From positions 43,689,468 to 43,753,467 of the forward strand of contig NC_084838.1 in assembly GCF_033115175.1 (NCBI RefSeq): 64,000 nucleotides of DNA. Direction: 5' to 3'. The translations under genes and the position numbers were made by a program. The DNA is from Lepus europaeus. Lineage: Eukaryota > Chordata > Mammalia > Lagomorpha > Leporidae. The notes beneath the pieces are model-generated. The model saw only the letters and a list, made by a program, of their open reading frames with translations. It searched no databases and had not been told where the DNA came from. Below, piece by piece: positions 35,636 through 47,370 of this stretch. How positions within the stretch are numbered: the stretch's first letter is position 1; each line of letters opens with the position of its first letter.

Positions 35636-36330
35636 GAGATGTACAATTAAAATTTTATAAAATTTTAATAATTAGAAATACCTAAGGAATTATGAGACCT
35701 GCCCAAGCAATTGCTAAGTGATGGGGAAAACAGATTTAATAGAACATAGTTGAAAAGTTACTGGAGAAAATAAATTTGCAACATATTTTTTATACTCCCA
35801 GATAGTAGTTCTTCATTAAACTCAATATGTTACTCAAAAAACTGCAAACAATATATTATTGATTAATGATTAGAAAATTGAATTTACAACTTTCTTTATG
35901 TTTGACACAGCAAAAGTTAAAATGTTCACAGAGCATTTCTGAGACTTACATTATCAGTGTTTTACTGGAAGATAGACCTCTCTGAAGAGTTACTAGCTTG
36001 GTAAGTGCACTCCACTCTGATCAAACAGTCTTTCATGATAAAAGTATCTCCACCTCACCAAAATCAAACTGGCCAAGACAAGAAGGATGATAAAAGACAT
36101 ATTTGCCTCAAGATGTATCCAGTCCTGGCTTTGCAGAGCACAAATTGAAAGAAAAAAGCAAAAATTTTGTAAGGTGCTTTGACTTTGCACCAAAAAAAAA
36201 AGGGGGGGGGATGATGAGATTAGATTCCTTCTTCTTCCTCCTTATTCACTTAAACCACAATGAATTCACTCTCAGATGATGGCTAACTATGATTTATCCA
36301 TGTTATGCGTGTATGTGTGTGTAATGAAAT
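35636..36330. other. Unassigned AT-rich sequence
   Basis: About 700 bp with no recognised element. An A run followed by a G run lies at 36191-36210 and a short (GT)n at 36310-36322. Confidence 0.4.
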
Positions 36331-36640
36331 TTGTTTTTAAAGATTTTATTTATTTTATTTGAGAGGTAGAGTTACAGACAGTGAGAGATTTTCCATCCAT
36401 TGGTTCACTCCCCAGTTGGCTGCAATGGTATGAGCTGGGCCAATCTGAAGCCAGGAGCCAGGAGCTTCTTCCAGGTCTCCCACACAGGCGCAGGGGCCCA
36501 AGGACATGGGTCATCTTCTACTGCTTTCCCAGGCCATAGCAGAAAGCTGGATCAGAATAGCTGGGAATAGAACCGGCGCTCATATGGGATGCCTGCACCG
36601 CAGGCAGAGGATTAACCTACTGCATCACGGCAATGGCCCT
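36331..36640 (-). mobile_element. CSINE, antisense
   Basis: Full length, with tail complement TTTTTAAAGATTTTATTTAT, body and head complement 'cacggcaatggccct'. A perfect 10-bp target-site duplication (GTAATGAAAT) flanks it at 36321-36330 and 36641-36650. Confidence 0.94.
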
Positions 36641-36650
36641 GTAATGAAAT

Positions 36651-37245
36651 ATTTTGATAGGATAATATTTGGTAAACTTTTCATCTTAAAGAAAGCTTAC
36701 CTTTTGATTTTGTTTTAGTAATTTCCTATAATTCGGGTTTCACTATGTTCACAGTGAAAGGATTCAAGTCCACATGATTCCCATTAAAGTTAAAAGAAGA
36801 TAACATATTTTGATTTTTGAAATTTTATATGTGAAGAGGCAAGGCATTTATGACTACAGTACCAACGAACCATAATGTATAAAATCATGCAGTGTGGAAT
36901 TCTATCTCTCAACTAGGATCTGAAAGAGTGACTGTTGGGAAGATTACAAATTTCTTCTTGGTTCAATGGTTTAAGGATATCAGCTCAATAACCTAAATAA
37001 AATCCTTTTGAAAAATTTGCCTCTTCCAAGTATATTTTGCCAAGTAAAATTTTCTAAAATGTGTTCTTTTTTTTTCCTTTAACCAAGTGAATTGCATGTT
37101 CACAGTATGTATGAAATTTGTATTTGGTCACATTGTCTACACAGAATAAGAATAGTTGTTATCATTATTGGTGAAGATTCTATTTTCCACTTCAATACTA
37201 TAAAATATGTACATTAATTTAAAAATGCATGTGCTGAATTGTATG

Positions 37246-37297
<52 letters not shown>

Positions 37298-40071
37298 AGT
37301 AAATAAGCACAAATAAGCACAGCAAGTAAAGTTGTGTTTTGGAAGTAAATACATGTAACAAGCTGTTGATCTTCAATGTTAGCCTGGCTATAATGTTTCC
37401 TATTATATGGAATTATAGTGTGTATATTCATTATGCTTTTAGTAGCATTTAAGTGCCCTTCCATAGTTTCACAGTCCATACTTTCTTTTTCACAATGATC
37501 CCAAATAAGTCTTCTGATATTTCAATGCTGCAGACACATGTAATGTATAGAAATTCAGAATATTTTTGACTCGGGAATTGAAGAAATCCCATAGTAATTA
37601 AAGTATATTTCTTAGTTTTACCTTGGTGACTTTGTTTCTTATAATTCATTATGTCTAAAGTAAACAGAGGTACTTTAAATAACTCTTCAAATGTCATTGA
37701 AATTATTTCAGGGATTTAAGGGATTCAATGAATTTTTTTGAAAGGATACAATGTAATCTTTAAAAATGAAGCAGTAAAAATTGTAAACATATACTTAGCA
37801 ATAGCTCATAACTGATCCTTTTTAGTCATTCGAACAATAATTGTTCATATATATTAATAAAGATTTGGATTATATATGTTTGTGTTTATGAAAATATGTA
37901 TAAAATAGAATGTGAAAATGGTTTCATGTATCTTTTAAAATGTTATAAAAGTTGCAATAATTATTTCTTTAATTCTTTTTGAGCTGAATTTATTACTTAA
38001 TTGAAGGATCTTGATGGTTATTCATGAACATCTTATCTGGCCATAGAGTGCAGAATTATATTGAGAAATTGAATTAACAGAAAATTTAACGTATGAAAAC
38101 TGAAGTTGAAAATTCCTAACATCTCATTCTGTGTTTAAAATTATCCACCTGTATGAGGAGTGGAAGAAAAATATACCTACTAGTATTTAGCTTTACCATG
38201 TGTAGTGTGCTATTGGTTGTGCATGGGCCCCTACTCTTTCCTCAGTATGATTTTCAAAATAGTCTCCAATTTGTTAATAATAAAATTATGTAAGTAAGTA
38301 ATAGTATTTATTAGTATAATAATTATAATAAATAATAATAAAATTATTTTAAAATAAATTTAATTGTAAATTGTAAAATCTTATATAGTGATTAAAGGTG
38401 CTCCCTGCCTTAGATCCTAGCAACCAAGGTGTAAGGAAAGACTTCAGCAATTGCTAACTAAGAATTTCCCTTATTGTGTATATATTCCTGATTCCCAACA
38501 ATGACCAGCCACACACAAATACCTTATAAATCAAGGACACATTTTCAAACCAATATTTGAGGAATTGGGGTAGCAGAATAGGCTGAATTTGGATCTGTTG
38601 AATAAGGGTTTGGTATGATCCAAGCAAGTTCCAGGCAATCTCCAATTTTCCAACTCCTAAATTCATCTGTTCAGTCTCATATGCTCTCAGACATTTTTGG
38701 AGGATTTTGTGCGATCCCCTTCTTCCTCATCACATCTTTCATTGGGAAGTGGGCTATCTATTTCTCTACCATGTCATACACACTCAGAACTCTAGATCAG
38801 AAATTAACCCTATCTGCTTAAGGATGATTACAAGAGTCCTACAAATCATTTAATTTTGTTTCCAGTAACCGGCAAATCAATGAGTTTTAGAAAATTGGAG
38901 GAAATCACAACAAATTCACTAGCATCACAAAATATCAACTCTCAGGAGCTCAGTGGTTCAGTAATAAACAGTTTCCTAAAAAAAATTTAAAAAAAAAAAA
39001 CGTTTAAAAACAACCAGAAAAGTAGACATACTATGACCAGAGGATGAGAGTGAAATTTGGCTGTTCAGTAGGAAACCAGAGACATTGGCACAATACAGAG
39101 CAGTAACTCACACAGAGAAACACATCAATGTCCCATTTATTTGGATTTGAGAAAAATGAGCAGAGTGCTTCCAGCAGCAACAATGGAAACTTGATTTTGT
39201 CCAGTTATCTGCAACTTCTGCTTAAAACATCAGTATTAGAAATGCAAAAAAGTATATAGATGCAATAGGATTATTGATTTATTTTTACAGTATCATTAGC
39301 ATGGAAATTTTACTAAAATTATGGAACATGTTTTAAATTTTTGCATGAGAAACACATGCCAAGAACTGATTCTGTGTCAAATATAAAAGGAAGTAAATTT
39401 TATTTTGTTTTTGTTATGGTCAAATCTGAGAGTTGTCAAGTTACATTATTTAAAAGATAATTGCTCTATATCTACCTGGAAACAGGGAATTACATCATTC
39501 TAAGTGGAGACTATATACATTACTGCAATGTATTAATCATCAAAGTGCTGGACAAAATATTGACTTCTTGTCTCACAATCACTCACTTGTATGCTTTTCT
39601 GTCCACGCCAGGATTGGAAGTGTCAAAACTGTATTCATTCCCCAGAGGCCCTGTCATCAGACTGCAGGTTAGGTTTCTGCAATCAAAAGCACTTCACAAG
39701 AGGCAAAGGGAAAGCTGTGATTTCTCTAAGAGCCTAGAAGCCATCGCATAGCTCCCAGGAGCACCTGGGCAGCCATGCTGCTTTTAGAGCTCCAGCCACC
39801 AGAGAATGGGGCTGGGAGACGTTTCCTGAAGCTCAAACCGCTCCCTGCCCCTCCGTTTGTTCATCAAGTATGGAAGTGACCGTTTGCAACAGTAAATCCA
39901 TTTCCTTCCTTTGCTTTTCCAACTAGGAGCAGGAAGATTTCTCAGAGCAGTGCAGGTCTCAGAAACAAGTCAGCACCTAATTCTCCTGAAATCATCAATT
40001 TTAAGCTAAATCTTCCATACTTTAGACTTACCAATCATGTTCACTCTTGGTTCTATTAAGTAGAAAATTTA
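36651..40071. other. Mostly unassigned AT-rich sequence with microsatellites
   Basis: About 3.4 kb. An (AT)n array lies at 37249-37294, very AT-rich DNA at 38275-38390 and a T/A-run cluster at 38978-39010. A GC-richer patch (39600-39960) has a 96-codon plus frame (39461-39751) without recognised domains. Confidence 0.4.
37249..37294. repeat. (AT)n microsatellite
   Basis: About 23 uninterrupted AT units. Confidence 0.97.
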
Positions 40072-40116
40072 AATAAAAAAGTTTATGGAAAATGCAATTA
40101 AAAGACATGTTTCTTT

Positions 40117-40514
40117 TGGTGCAAAACTTTTTTTGTCTCTCTTTTTTTTTTTAAAAAACAGAGAATGGTGTGGGGAGAGGAGGAAACTTTTTTTTTTTTT
40201 TAAGATTTAGTTATTTACTCGAAAGACAGTGAGAGGGAGAGACTAATGGAATGGTCTTCCATCGGTTGATTCACTTCCTAAATGGCCACAATAGCTGGAG
40301 CTGACCCAATCCAAAGCCAGGAGCCAGGAACCAGGAGCTTCTTCCTGGTCTCCCAGGCACATGCAGGGACCCAAACACTTAGGCCAACTTGTACTGCTTT
40401 CCCAGGCCATAGCAAAGAACCAGGATACAAACCGGTGCCTATATGGGTGCTGGTGCCAAAGGAGAAGGTGTAGCCCTCTACACCACAGTGCCAGCCCTGG
40501 TGCAAAACTTTTTT
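40117..40514. repeat. 17-bp target-site duplication
   Basis: TGGTGCAAAACTTTTTT at 40117-40133 and at 40498-40514. The target lies inside the MITE-like element. Confidence 0.93.
40134..40497 (-). mobile_element. CSINE, antisense, with extra sequence beyond its A tail
   Basis: The SINE body occupies about 40202-40497. On the SINE strand the first A tail (complement of T run 40187-40201) is followed by about 30 nt of non-SINE sequence, then TTTTTT, then a second A-rich run and the flank. A 17-bp perfect target-site duplication (TGGTGCAAAACTTTTTT at 40117-40133 and 40498-40514) encloses everything. The extra segment was therefore inserted together with the SINE. Confidence 0.85.
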
Positions 40515-40664
40515 GAAATCTATGCATTTGAGAAGTCTTCAAAAACTTCATGTAAAATGCATATTATGACAAAACTATGCACGGTTTTCATTATTTTTTT
40601 GCACAAAAATAAACTTTTCTATTAACTCTACTTTCCATGACCTTCTTTTGAAAGTGTGTATGTT

Positions 40665-40666
<2 letters not shown>

Positions 40667-40704
<38 letters not shown>
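40667..40704. repeat. (TA)n microsatellite
   Basis: About 19 TA units just outside the right arm of the inverted-repeat element. Confidence 0.96.
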
Positions 40705-40705
<1 letters not shown>

Positions 40706-40822
40706 TTATTTATATATAATTTTAATGAAATATATTTAAAGTATACACTGGTACAGAAAAATGTTCCATGATGAAGAAAATATCAAAAGTCTAAACTGAT
40801 TTATAATTGAAAGCCCTGATTC

Positions 40823-41106
40823 TTTTTTTCTAAAGATTTTATTTATCTATTTGAGAGGTAGAATTACCGACAGACAGAGGGAGAGACAGAGAGAAAGATC
40901 TGGTTCACTCCCCACAAGGCCGCATCAGCTGGAGATGGGCTGATCTGAAGCCAAGAGCCAGCAGCTGCTTCCAGGTCTCCCATGCAGGTGCAGGGGCCTA
41001 AGTAGTTGGGCTATCCTCTACTGCTTTCCCAGGGATTAGAACCAGTGCCCATATATGATGTCACCGCTGCAGGCATAGGCTTAGCCCACTAATCCACAGT
41101 GGCTCC
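40823..41106 (-). mobile_element. CSINE, antisense
   Basis: Tail complement TTTTTTTCTAAAGATTTTAT, GA tract, body, head complement 'tccacagtggctcc'. A short internal stretch is missing between 'gctttcccaggg' and 'attagaacc'. Flanks share a TTGAAAG(C/T)C motif. Confidence 0.9.
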
Positions 41107-41289
41107 TTGAAAGTCTAAATTTAAACATGTTGCAACCCTGTTTTTGCTCAATTCAGCCTCACTTACTTTATCCTGTCCCTGACAGAGACTAATGAACAGA
41201 GGAATCTATTGCCACCCCTGGGACATGGGCACTTTGTACATTAACAGGGTGTGCACATATTACCTGTATCTTGTTTCAAATCATTTCCT
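41107..41289. other. Unassigned sequence
   Basis: Possibly part of the following old L1 3'UTR but too diverged to say. Confidence 0.3.
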
Positions 41290-41860
41290 TACCCAGCAGA
41301 GGAAACACTCCACCTGTTGAGCAGTTGCTCCCTTTGTCCCTTTTCTAACCCCTGCATTCTATCTCTCTGGATTTTCTTATTTCACATACTTCTTTTTTAA
41401 TTAACATGCAAAATTTTTACCTTTTTATGAGGATACTGTGCAACACTTCAACACATATAGAAAGCATTTAGTTTTCAAATCAATTGATTAACTTTTCCAT
41501 TTCCTTGTCTTTTCTTGTTGCATGGAGACTCTGAGCTCCCCACTTTCAGTTCTTCATAAATATCTAATAGGTTATTGTAACTACAGTCCCTCCCACTGAG
41601 CTGTGTAGCACTAGTATATATTACTTATATCTGACTGTTTTGGCACTCGATACCCTTAATCCCTTTATCCCTCTCGTCCACCACCTTCCCCAACCCATCA
41701 TAATCAATATTCTACATTCAAATCAACTTTAAAAAAGAACTTCCACATATATGAGAGAACATGTGATATTTGACTTTCTGTGCCTTATTTTTTTCATTTA
41801 ACATAATGTCTTCCAATTTTTATGACTAAAAATATTCCACTGTGTGTGTATACTCCAGTC
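41290..41860 (-). mobile_element. Old L1 3'UTR and 3' end (antisense)
   Basis: Contains 'ccacatatatgagagaacat' with 'gtgatatttgactttctgtg', then 'catttaacataatgtcttcc' and 'atattccactgtgtgtgtat'. These are the antisense of the 3' end of old mammalian L1 elements. Upstream, 'cccttttctaacccctgcat' fits the same family. Confidence 0.75.
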
Positions 41861-42350
41861 CCTGTAGAAATGAGCTGTTTGGGCTAGGGTTCTGGGGTCA
41901 CAGTCACATTGCTGGGTCTAACCAGGTTCGTGTTTTGCTAGTGTGGTATGATTTCTGAGGCTCCAGGGCTGGGAATACGCAGGGTCTTCTGTAAGTCATT
42001 GTAGGTTCTGACAGCAGTCTCTTTAGATGGTACTATGCTGTCACAACAATATGTGCTCTGGGGGCTTGAGGAGGACTTGAGAGAGAAATAAGTTCCTAGC
42101 TTTCTGCAAAGCATACAGTACACTGAACTTTCTCTGAAATTGGTCTCATTATGGACGACAGCTTATAATAGTATCTTAAAGTTATTTACGGTTTACTTGG
42201 TCAAGTATGTTTACTTTTATTTCTTGTCTCATCTTAATGCCACAATCGTGATATTTTATATAAGAAGACCATTGCCATAGGCTGCTTTCTAACATTGTAA
42301 TTCCACACATCTTAAGTCATCAGAATACACTCTATGGCTCAATTATTCAG
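41861..42350. other. Unassigned sequence
   Basis: A GC-richer patch (41880-42080) with a 61-codon minus frame; no element or gene recognised. Confidence 0.35.
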
Positions 42351-42470
42351 CGAAGTTTTATTGAGCAAATATTCTGGTATAGAATCTTAGATGTGAAAAA
42401 TACATTGATAAGTTCTATAACCTGAAAAATGGGCAAAATTTGTGTGAACTTACAATTTATCATCCAATTT
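42351..42470 (+). mobile_element. Possible L2-like fragment
   Basis: The sequence reading as tttattgagcaaatattctg, then 'gtgaaaaatacattgataag', then 'cttacaatttatc' follows the order of a common ancient L2-type 3' segment. Diverged. Confidence 0.4.
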
Positions 42471-43291
42471 GGTGACCTTAGAGAATAAAAAAGGACACTT
42501 TTAATAATTTCATCAGTGCTCTAAGAATAAAACTCATCAAAAAGCACAAATACTTCTTAATCATTGACTTTTAATGCAATTTATATTTGAAAGGTTAGGA
42601 TTTGCTAAGATTTTTTTTAAAAATTCATAAACATACATTTATTCAGGAAATACAATTACTAAAGTCCTTGATATTTCAATGATCAGTCCACATTATAAAA
42701 TTTTCACAACATGTACTCTTTTAAGTCTATACCAAGCCATGCTGACATTCTTTTCAGATAAGCCATAACCATTTCTTCTATTAAATGATGTAATATCCAT
42801 TTTAATTATAAACACAGTATTTGAGCCAAACTACTTAAGTTCTTGACCAGAAAGCTTTTAGAAATTTAGGAGAAAAGGACAATGATATTTTTAAAAAACA
42901 CACCTGAATCATCAAACCCTACAATACAAGGCCACTATAATCCAGTAAATGGTAAAAGTGGCCATATTAAGACAGCAAGTAATTATCATTGACAACATTT
43001 CTCACCTGCAATTTTTAAACATGCTTTTTCAAATAATAAACACTTATTTTTCTAAGTTGTAAAGGCAATGGGGGCAGAAAGATGACATATACTAAAAGAT
43101 TACTTTTAAACTATTGGTAGATTTATTTTTTTAAAAAGTAGACTGCAATTACTTTCCAAATAAGGAATGCCAAGTTGCCTTTAATGCTTAAGAAATACAA
43201 TCAATCATTAAATAGCTGCAAATTGAATTATTCCATTCCAATACTTCCAAACAGAATCCAGTGTAACTAGATCATTTTACAAAGGTGAAAA
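42471..43291. other. Unassigned AT-rich sequence
   Basis: No element recognised; sequence is strongly AT-rich. Confidence 0.4.
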
Positions 43292-43436
43292 CTATTGGTT
43301 CTCAGCACTGGGTGTCCATTAGAATCACCAGGAAAGGTTTAAAAAAATGAGTGCTTCTGACTTAGTAGTTAATAGGTATCAATATTCTTCAAGTTCTGTA
43401 GGGTGCTCTGATGTGCAGCACAAGTTTTAGTCACCC
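43292..43436 (+). mobile_element. MER5A-like hAT (Charlie) DNA element
   Basis: Begins 'ttggttctcagcactgggtg' and continues 'ccattagaatcaccaggaaa' and 'tttaaaaaaatgagtgcttc'. This is the characteristic left half of MER5A. The right half is decayed ('gctctgatgtgcagcac'). Confidence 0.75.
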
Positions 43437-44466
43437 CATTTTGAAATATCAAGACAATAAATGGAAACTGGAGCAGGAGGATAATTTATACTTGTAACCT
43501 ATAAATCAAACACCTATTATATACTCACTATGTGCCTAGTTTTATTCATGAACCATTCTTTTATAAGATGAAAATTTATAATTTTCTCAGTACTCTACAA
43601 GTTTTAGGTTTATTTCCTCACATTTTATTCTGCCAGTCATCTCTTTCCCCTAATGTTGAATGTTTGCTGTTAGTGTGCAGATGGATTCACAATACAATAA
43701 ATATTTCCATTTTTACCGATTCAGTTATCATGCTAGTTACCCCTTTCCTACATACACATGCACGCTCTATACACAATTCAAATATTTCATTTCAAATAGT
43801 AAAAATAACACTATTTATTTCAATTAACATTATTTTCTTTCTACAAAAATTCACACTAAATGGTCAAAATCATGCGATTAATAGCTGAATTGAATTAAAT
43901 CATAAATTTCCTTAAAAACGGGAGAGCTCTCTGGAGCTTAAAATACATCCAGGAATAGAGAATTAGTTTTGAAAATCAGTGATTAATAACTTAAAGCTGA
44001 AAAAAATCCAGAAAATAGTTGATCAAAAATGTTATGTTTTAATTGATGACATAGGAAATCACATCTTGATGATGAGTAACATTTTTGGAAAAGCCCCTAA
44101 TATCTCAGTTTCCACTTGTCTCTTACTTCCCAAATATTTCATCTCCAAAATACATCCTTTTTAATTATTGTTATAATCTTTAGTCCCCAAATTGATCTCT
44201 CCCTGCAATCTCACAGTCTTTCAATTTGCATTTGACCTTCTCATCATAGTCATCTAGAAAAATTACAAAATTTAGTCCTGCCACTATTGCTTTAGTGACT
44301 CAACCTCTCCTCACTGTCTGGGGTGAGGTGACGAGGAGTATCTAGGAAACCTAGCTTAATATACCAACACTCTGCTGTCTTGACAAGTCTCTACACCTCC
44401 CTGTGACATGCTGTTTGCTGACAGTTCTCATTTTCCATGCAGGTATCAGAAGTGAGGTATGTGTAT
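43437..44466. other. Unassigned AT-rich sequence
   Basis: About 1 kb. A 118-codon plus frame (43532-43888) is AT-rich and has no recognised domain. A possible L2 trace at 43510-43545 ('cctattatatactcactatg') is too short to call. Confidence 0.4.
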
Positions 44467-44793
44467 TTTTATTTTTAAAAAATATTTATTTATTTATTTA
44501 TTTGAAAGAGACACATAGAGAGAAGGAGAGGCAAATACATCTTCTTTCTGCCAGTTCATTTCCCCAGAACAATGACCAGAGTGGGCCAGGACATAGCCAT
44601 GAATTAGGAACTTCTTCTGGGTCTTCTATGTGGGTAGCAGGGGTCCAAACACTTGGGTGATCTTCCACTGCTTTTCCCAAGCCATTAGCAGGGAGCTTCA
44701 TTGGAAGTGGAGCTGCCAGTACATGAACTGGCATCCGAATGGGATGCTGGCAATGTGGGTGGCAGCTTTACCCATTATGCCATAATCCAGGCC
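44467..44793 (-). mobile_element. CSINE, antisense
   Basis: (TTTA)n tail complement at 44485-44503, GA tract and a diverged but full-length body, with a head complement ending 'cataatccaggcc'. Confidence 0.88.
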
Positions 44794-44847
44794 ATATTTT
44801 CAATTTCTAGCATCTAACAAAGTACTTTATAAAAAGCAAGCATTCAC

Positions 44848-45211
44848 GGGCCAGTGTTGTGGCATAACAGGTAAAGATGACAGCTGCAATGCCAGCATCC
44901 TGTGTGGGCAGTGGCTCATGTCTTGACTGCTCTACTTCTGATCCAGCTCCCTGCTAATGGCCTGGGAAAAAACACACACAAGATGGCCCAAGTGTTTGGG
45001 CCCTTGTCCCCCATGTATGAGACCTTGTAGAAGCTCCTGGATGCTGACTACGTTCTGGCCCAACCCTGACCACTGTGGCCATCTGAGGAATGAACCAGCA
45101 GTTGGAAGATTCTCTCTCTCTGTCTCTCCTCTCTCCCTGTTTCTCACCCCACCCCTGTAACCCTGACTTTCAAATAAATAAATCTAAAAAACAAAAAAAC
45201 AAAAAAACAAC
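44848..45211 (+). mobile_element. CSINE, sense
   Basis: GGGCCAGTGTTGTGGCATAA head, complete body, CT tract at 45111-45142 and an A-rich tail with C interruptions to 45211. Confidence 0.9.
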
Positions 45212-45264
45212 AAAGTATTCAATAAATCCTGCTTAGCAAAAGAACAAATGAGTGTTTTTGTTTA

Positions 45265-45480
45265 TTTTTGCTGCTAAAACAGCATATCTGGGATTAGGTA
45301 AATTATAAACAAGAAAATTTGTTTTCTCAAAGTTCTGTAAATTGAGAAGTCCAAGATTAAGGTATTATCAAGGTCATTGTCTGAGAAGTTACTATTTCAA
45401 AGATGTTTATTGCACATCTCATCCTCAGGAGAGAAGGGGTGCTGTGTGCTCACATGGCAGGAAGAATGGATGTGTAAAAA
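45265..45480 (-). mobile_element. MaLR-type LTR fragment, antisense
   Basis: 'Aaattataaacaagaaaatt' followed by 'ttctcaaagttctgtaaatt' and 'gagaagtccaagattaagg' is the reverse complement of the same MaLR-like LTR 3' end seen at 24690-25155. The segment 'gtgctcacatggcaggaag' fits further inside. Confidence 0.5.
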
Positions 45481-45499
45481 GGACTCAGATAGTTCTCTC

Positions 45500-45860
45500 T
45501 AACCCTTTTGCAAGGTGTCCGGTGCTCAACAAATCTTCCCAGGCAGACGAATCAACTAATTCACAAGTTATATTGGGATTCTGCTCCCAGGAAAGGTTCC
45601 CCGGTCCCAACAGAGTGGGGGCCAGGGAAGTTGCGCATCAGAGGTTGGGAGGGCTCCTTTTATAGATACAGGGTGTGGGGGTTAAAGGTCGAGGCAGGCC
45701 TGATCCTCATTTGTTGACCTTTAGCACCCGTGGAGACCTTGACAAGGACTTTTCATCCCCGGAAGTACAGGTAGGGACTCTCCATTCCCAGAAGTATAGG
45801 CTTTCTCTTCTTGCAGATTCCAAAGCTACCACCTTTAATATGACATTAATCTTAGGCATA
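45500..45860 (-). mobile_element. Possible retroviral LTR (antisense) with TATA box
   Basis: A GC-rich block (45540-45700) that breaks the AT-rich background. On the minus strand a TATAAAAGGAG motif (45654-45664) is followed by GC-rich sequence with 'ctctgttgggaccggggaac' and 'tcctgggagcagaatccc', which suits an R-U5 region. Terminal ends and target-site duplication were not found. It lies against the MaLR-like piece, so it may have inserted there. Confidence 0.35.
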
Positions 45861-46029
45861 TAGGTAGATAATAATAATTTTATTATCTTGAGGATTCAGT
45901 TTCTGAGTTTTTGAATGGATTCAACCATTCAAACTATAGCAATGTGTTCCATAGTTAATTAATCAGGCTTTGCTTAGTCCTCAAAATTCTCTGATTGTAG
46001 GATTATAAGATCTTCCTTCAGACCCCAGT

Positions 46030-46236
46030 GGCATAGGTGATTAAAGACAAAATTGACAAATGGGATTACATCAAATTGAGAAGTTTCTTCTCTGCAAAAG
46101 AAACACTCAGCAAAGTGAAGAGGCAACCTACAGAATGGGAGAAAGTATTTGAAACTGTACAACTGATAATGGATTAATAACCAGAATATATAAAGAGCTC
46201 AAGAAACTCAACAACAACAAAACAAGCAACTCAGTT
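46030..46236 (+). mobile_element. L1 3' end, part 1 (ORF2), sense, 5'-truncated
   Basis: Starts near 'gtgattaaagacaaaattga' and continues 'gaagaggcaacctacagaat'. This is the sense strand of ORF2 near its C-terminal domain. Interrupted by a CSINE at 46249. Confidence 0.88.
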
Positions 46237-46248
46237 AAGAAATGAGCA

Positions 46249-46571
46249 GGCCAGCGCCGTGGCTCAATAGGCTACTCCTCCGCCTTCAGCACCGCACACC
46301 AGGTTCTAGTCCTGGTCAGGGCACCGGATTCTGTCCAATTGCTCCTCTTCCAGTCCAGCACCCTGCTGTGGCCCGGGAGTGCAGTGGAGGATGGCCCAAG
46401 TCCTTGGGCCCTGCACCCGCATGGGAAACCAGGAGAAGCACCTGGCTCCTGGCTCCGGATCAACGTGGTGCACCGGCTGCAGCAGTCATTGGAGGGTGAA
46501 CCAATGGTAAAGGAAGACCTTTCTCTCTGTCTCTCTCTCACTATCTAACTCTGCCTGTGGGGGAAAAAAAA
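46249..46571 (+). mobile_element. CSINE, young-type copy, sense, nested in L1
   Basis: GGCCAGCGCCGTGGCTCAAT head, body, CT tract and a G(4-5)A-rich tail. Perfect 12-bp target-site duplication AAGAAATGAGCA at 46237-46248 and 46572-46583. Confidence 0.95.
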
Positions 46572-46583
46572 AAGAAATGAGCA

Positions 46584-47024
46584 AAGGACCTAAACAGGCA
46601 TTTTTCAAGAGGAAATCCAAATGCCCAACAGACACATGAGAAAATACTCAGGATCACTAGCCATCAGGGAAATGCAAATCAAAACCACAATGAGGTTTTA
46701 CCTCACCCCCATCAGAATGACTTTCATACAGAAAGCAACAAACAACAAATGCTGGTGAGGCTGTGGGGAATAAGGTACCTTAATCCAGGTTTGGTGGGAA
46801 TGTAAACTGGTGCAACCACTGTGGAAGACAGTACAGAGACACCTGAGAAATCTGAATATAGACTTACCATATGAACCAACCATGTAACTGCTGGGAATTT
46901 ACCCAAAGGAAATAAAATCAGAATATGAAAGAGTTATCTGTGTTCCTCAGCTCATTGCAGCACAATATCTAAGATATGGAATCAACCCAAATGTTTGTCA
47001 ACTGAAGACTGGATAAAGAAATCT
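46584..47024 (+). mobile_element. L1 3' end, part 2 (ORF2 C-terminal region), sense
   Basis: Contains 'cacatgagaaaatactcagg' and 'caggatcactagccatcagg', then the cysteine-rich segment with 'gctggtgaggctgtgggg'. Next comes 'tttacccaaaggaaataaaa'. The reading frame is broken by several stops. A second CSINE follows at 47038. Confidence 0.9.
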
Positions 47025-47037
47025 ATAAGGGGCTAGC

Positions 47038-47357
47038 ACTGTGGTGAACAGGGTAAAGCTATAGCCTGTTGTGCCTTCATCCCATATGGGCACTGGTTCA
47101 AGTTCTGGCTGTTCCACTTCCAATCCAGCTCTCTGCTATGGCCTGGAAAAGCAGTAGAAGTTGGCCCAGGTCCTTGGGTCCCTGCACCCACGTAGGAGAC
47201 TCAGAAAGAGCTCCGGGCTCCTGGCTTTGGATTGGCCCAGCTCCGACCATTGTGGCTACTTGGGGAGTGAACCAGCAGATGGAAGACCTCTCTCTCTCTC
47301 TCTCTCTGCCTCTGCCTCTCTGTAACTCTGCCTTTCAAATAAATACGTCTTTAAAAA
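47038..47357 (+). mobile_element. CSINE, sense, nested in L1
   Basis: Head 'ggggctagcactgtggtg', body, a long CT tract (47288-47321) and an AAATAAATAC(G)TCTTTA8 tail. Perfect 13-bp target-site duplication AAAGAAATCTATA at 47025-47037 and 47358-47370. Confidence 0.95.
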
Positions 47358-47370
47358 AAAGAAATCTATA

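Larger units (their letters stand above)
40072..40654. mobile_element. Small inverted-repeat DNA element (MITE-like), split by a CSINE
   Basis: The left arm (40072-40126) and the reverse complement of the right arm (40592-40654) share the pattern AAAAA(G)GTTTATGGAAA... AATTAAAAG... TTTTGGTGCA, with several mismatches. Removing the CSINE and one target-site copy leaves about 200 bp with terminal inverted repeats and no coding capacity, typical of a non-autonomous DNA transposon. A short relative lies at 61683-61746. Confidence 0.55.

Noticed and set aside
37249-37294. (AT)n array considered as an origin-like or regulatory unwinding element
   Set aside because: A pure dinucleotide microsatellite explains it; similar arrays occur at 40667-40704 and 12867.
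43532-43888. 118-codon plus-strand frame
   Set aside because: Composition follows the AT-rich background (many Phe, Ile, Asn). No motif and no supporting context.
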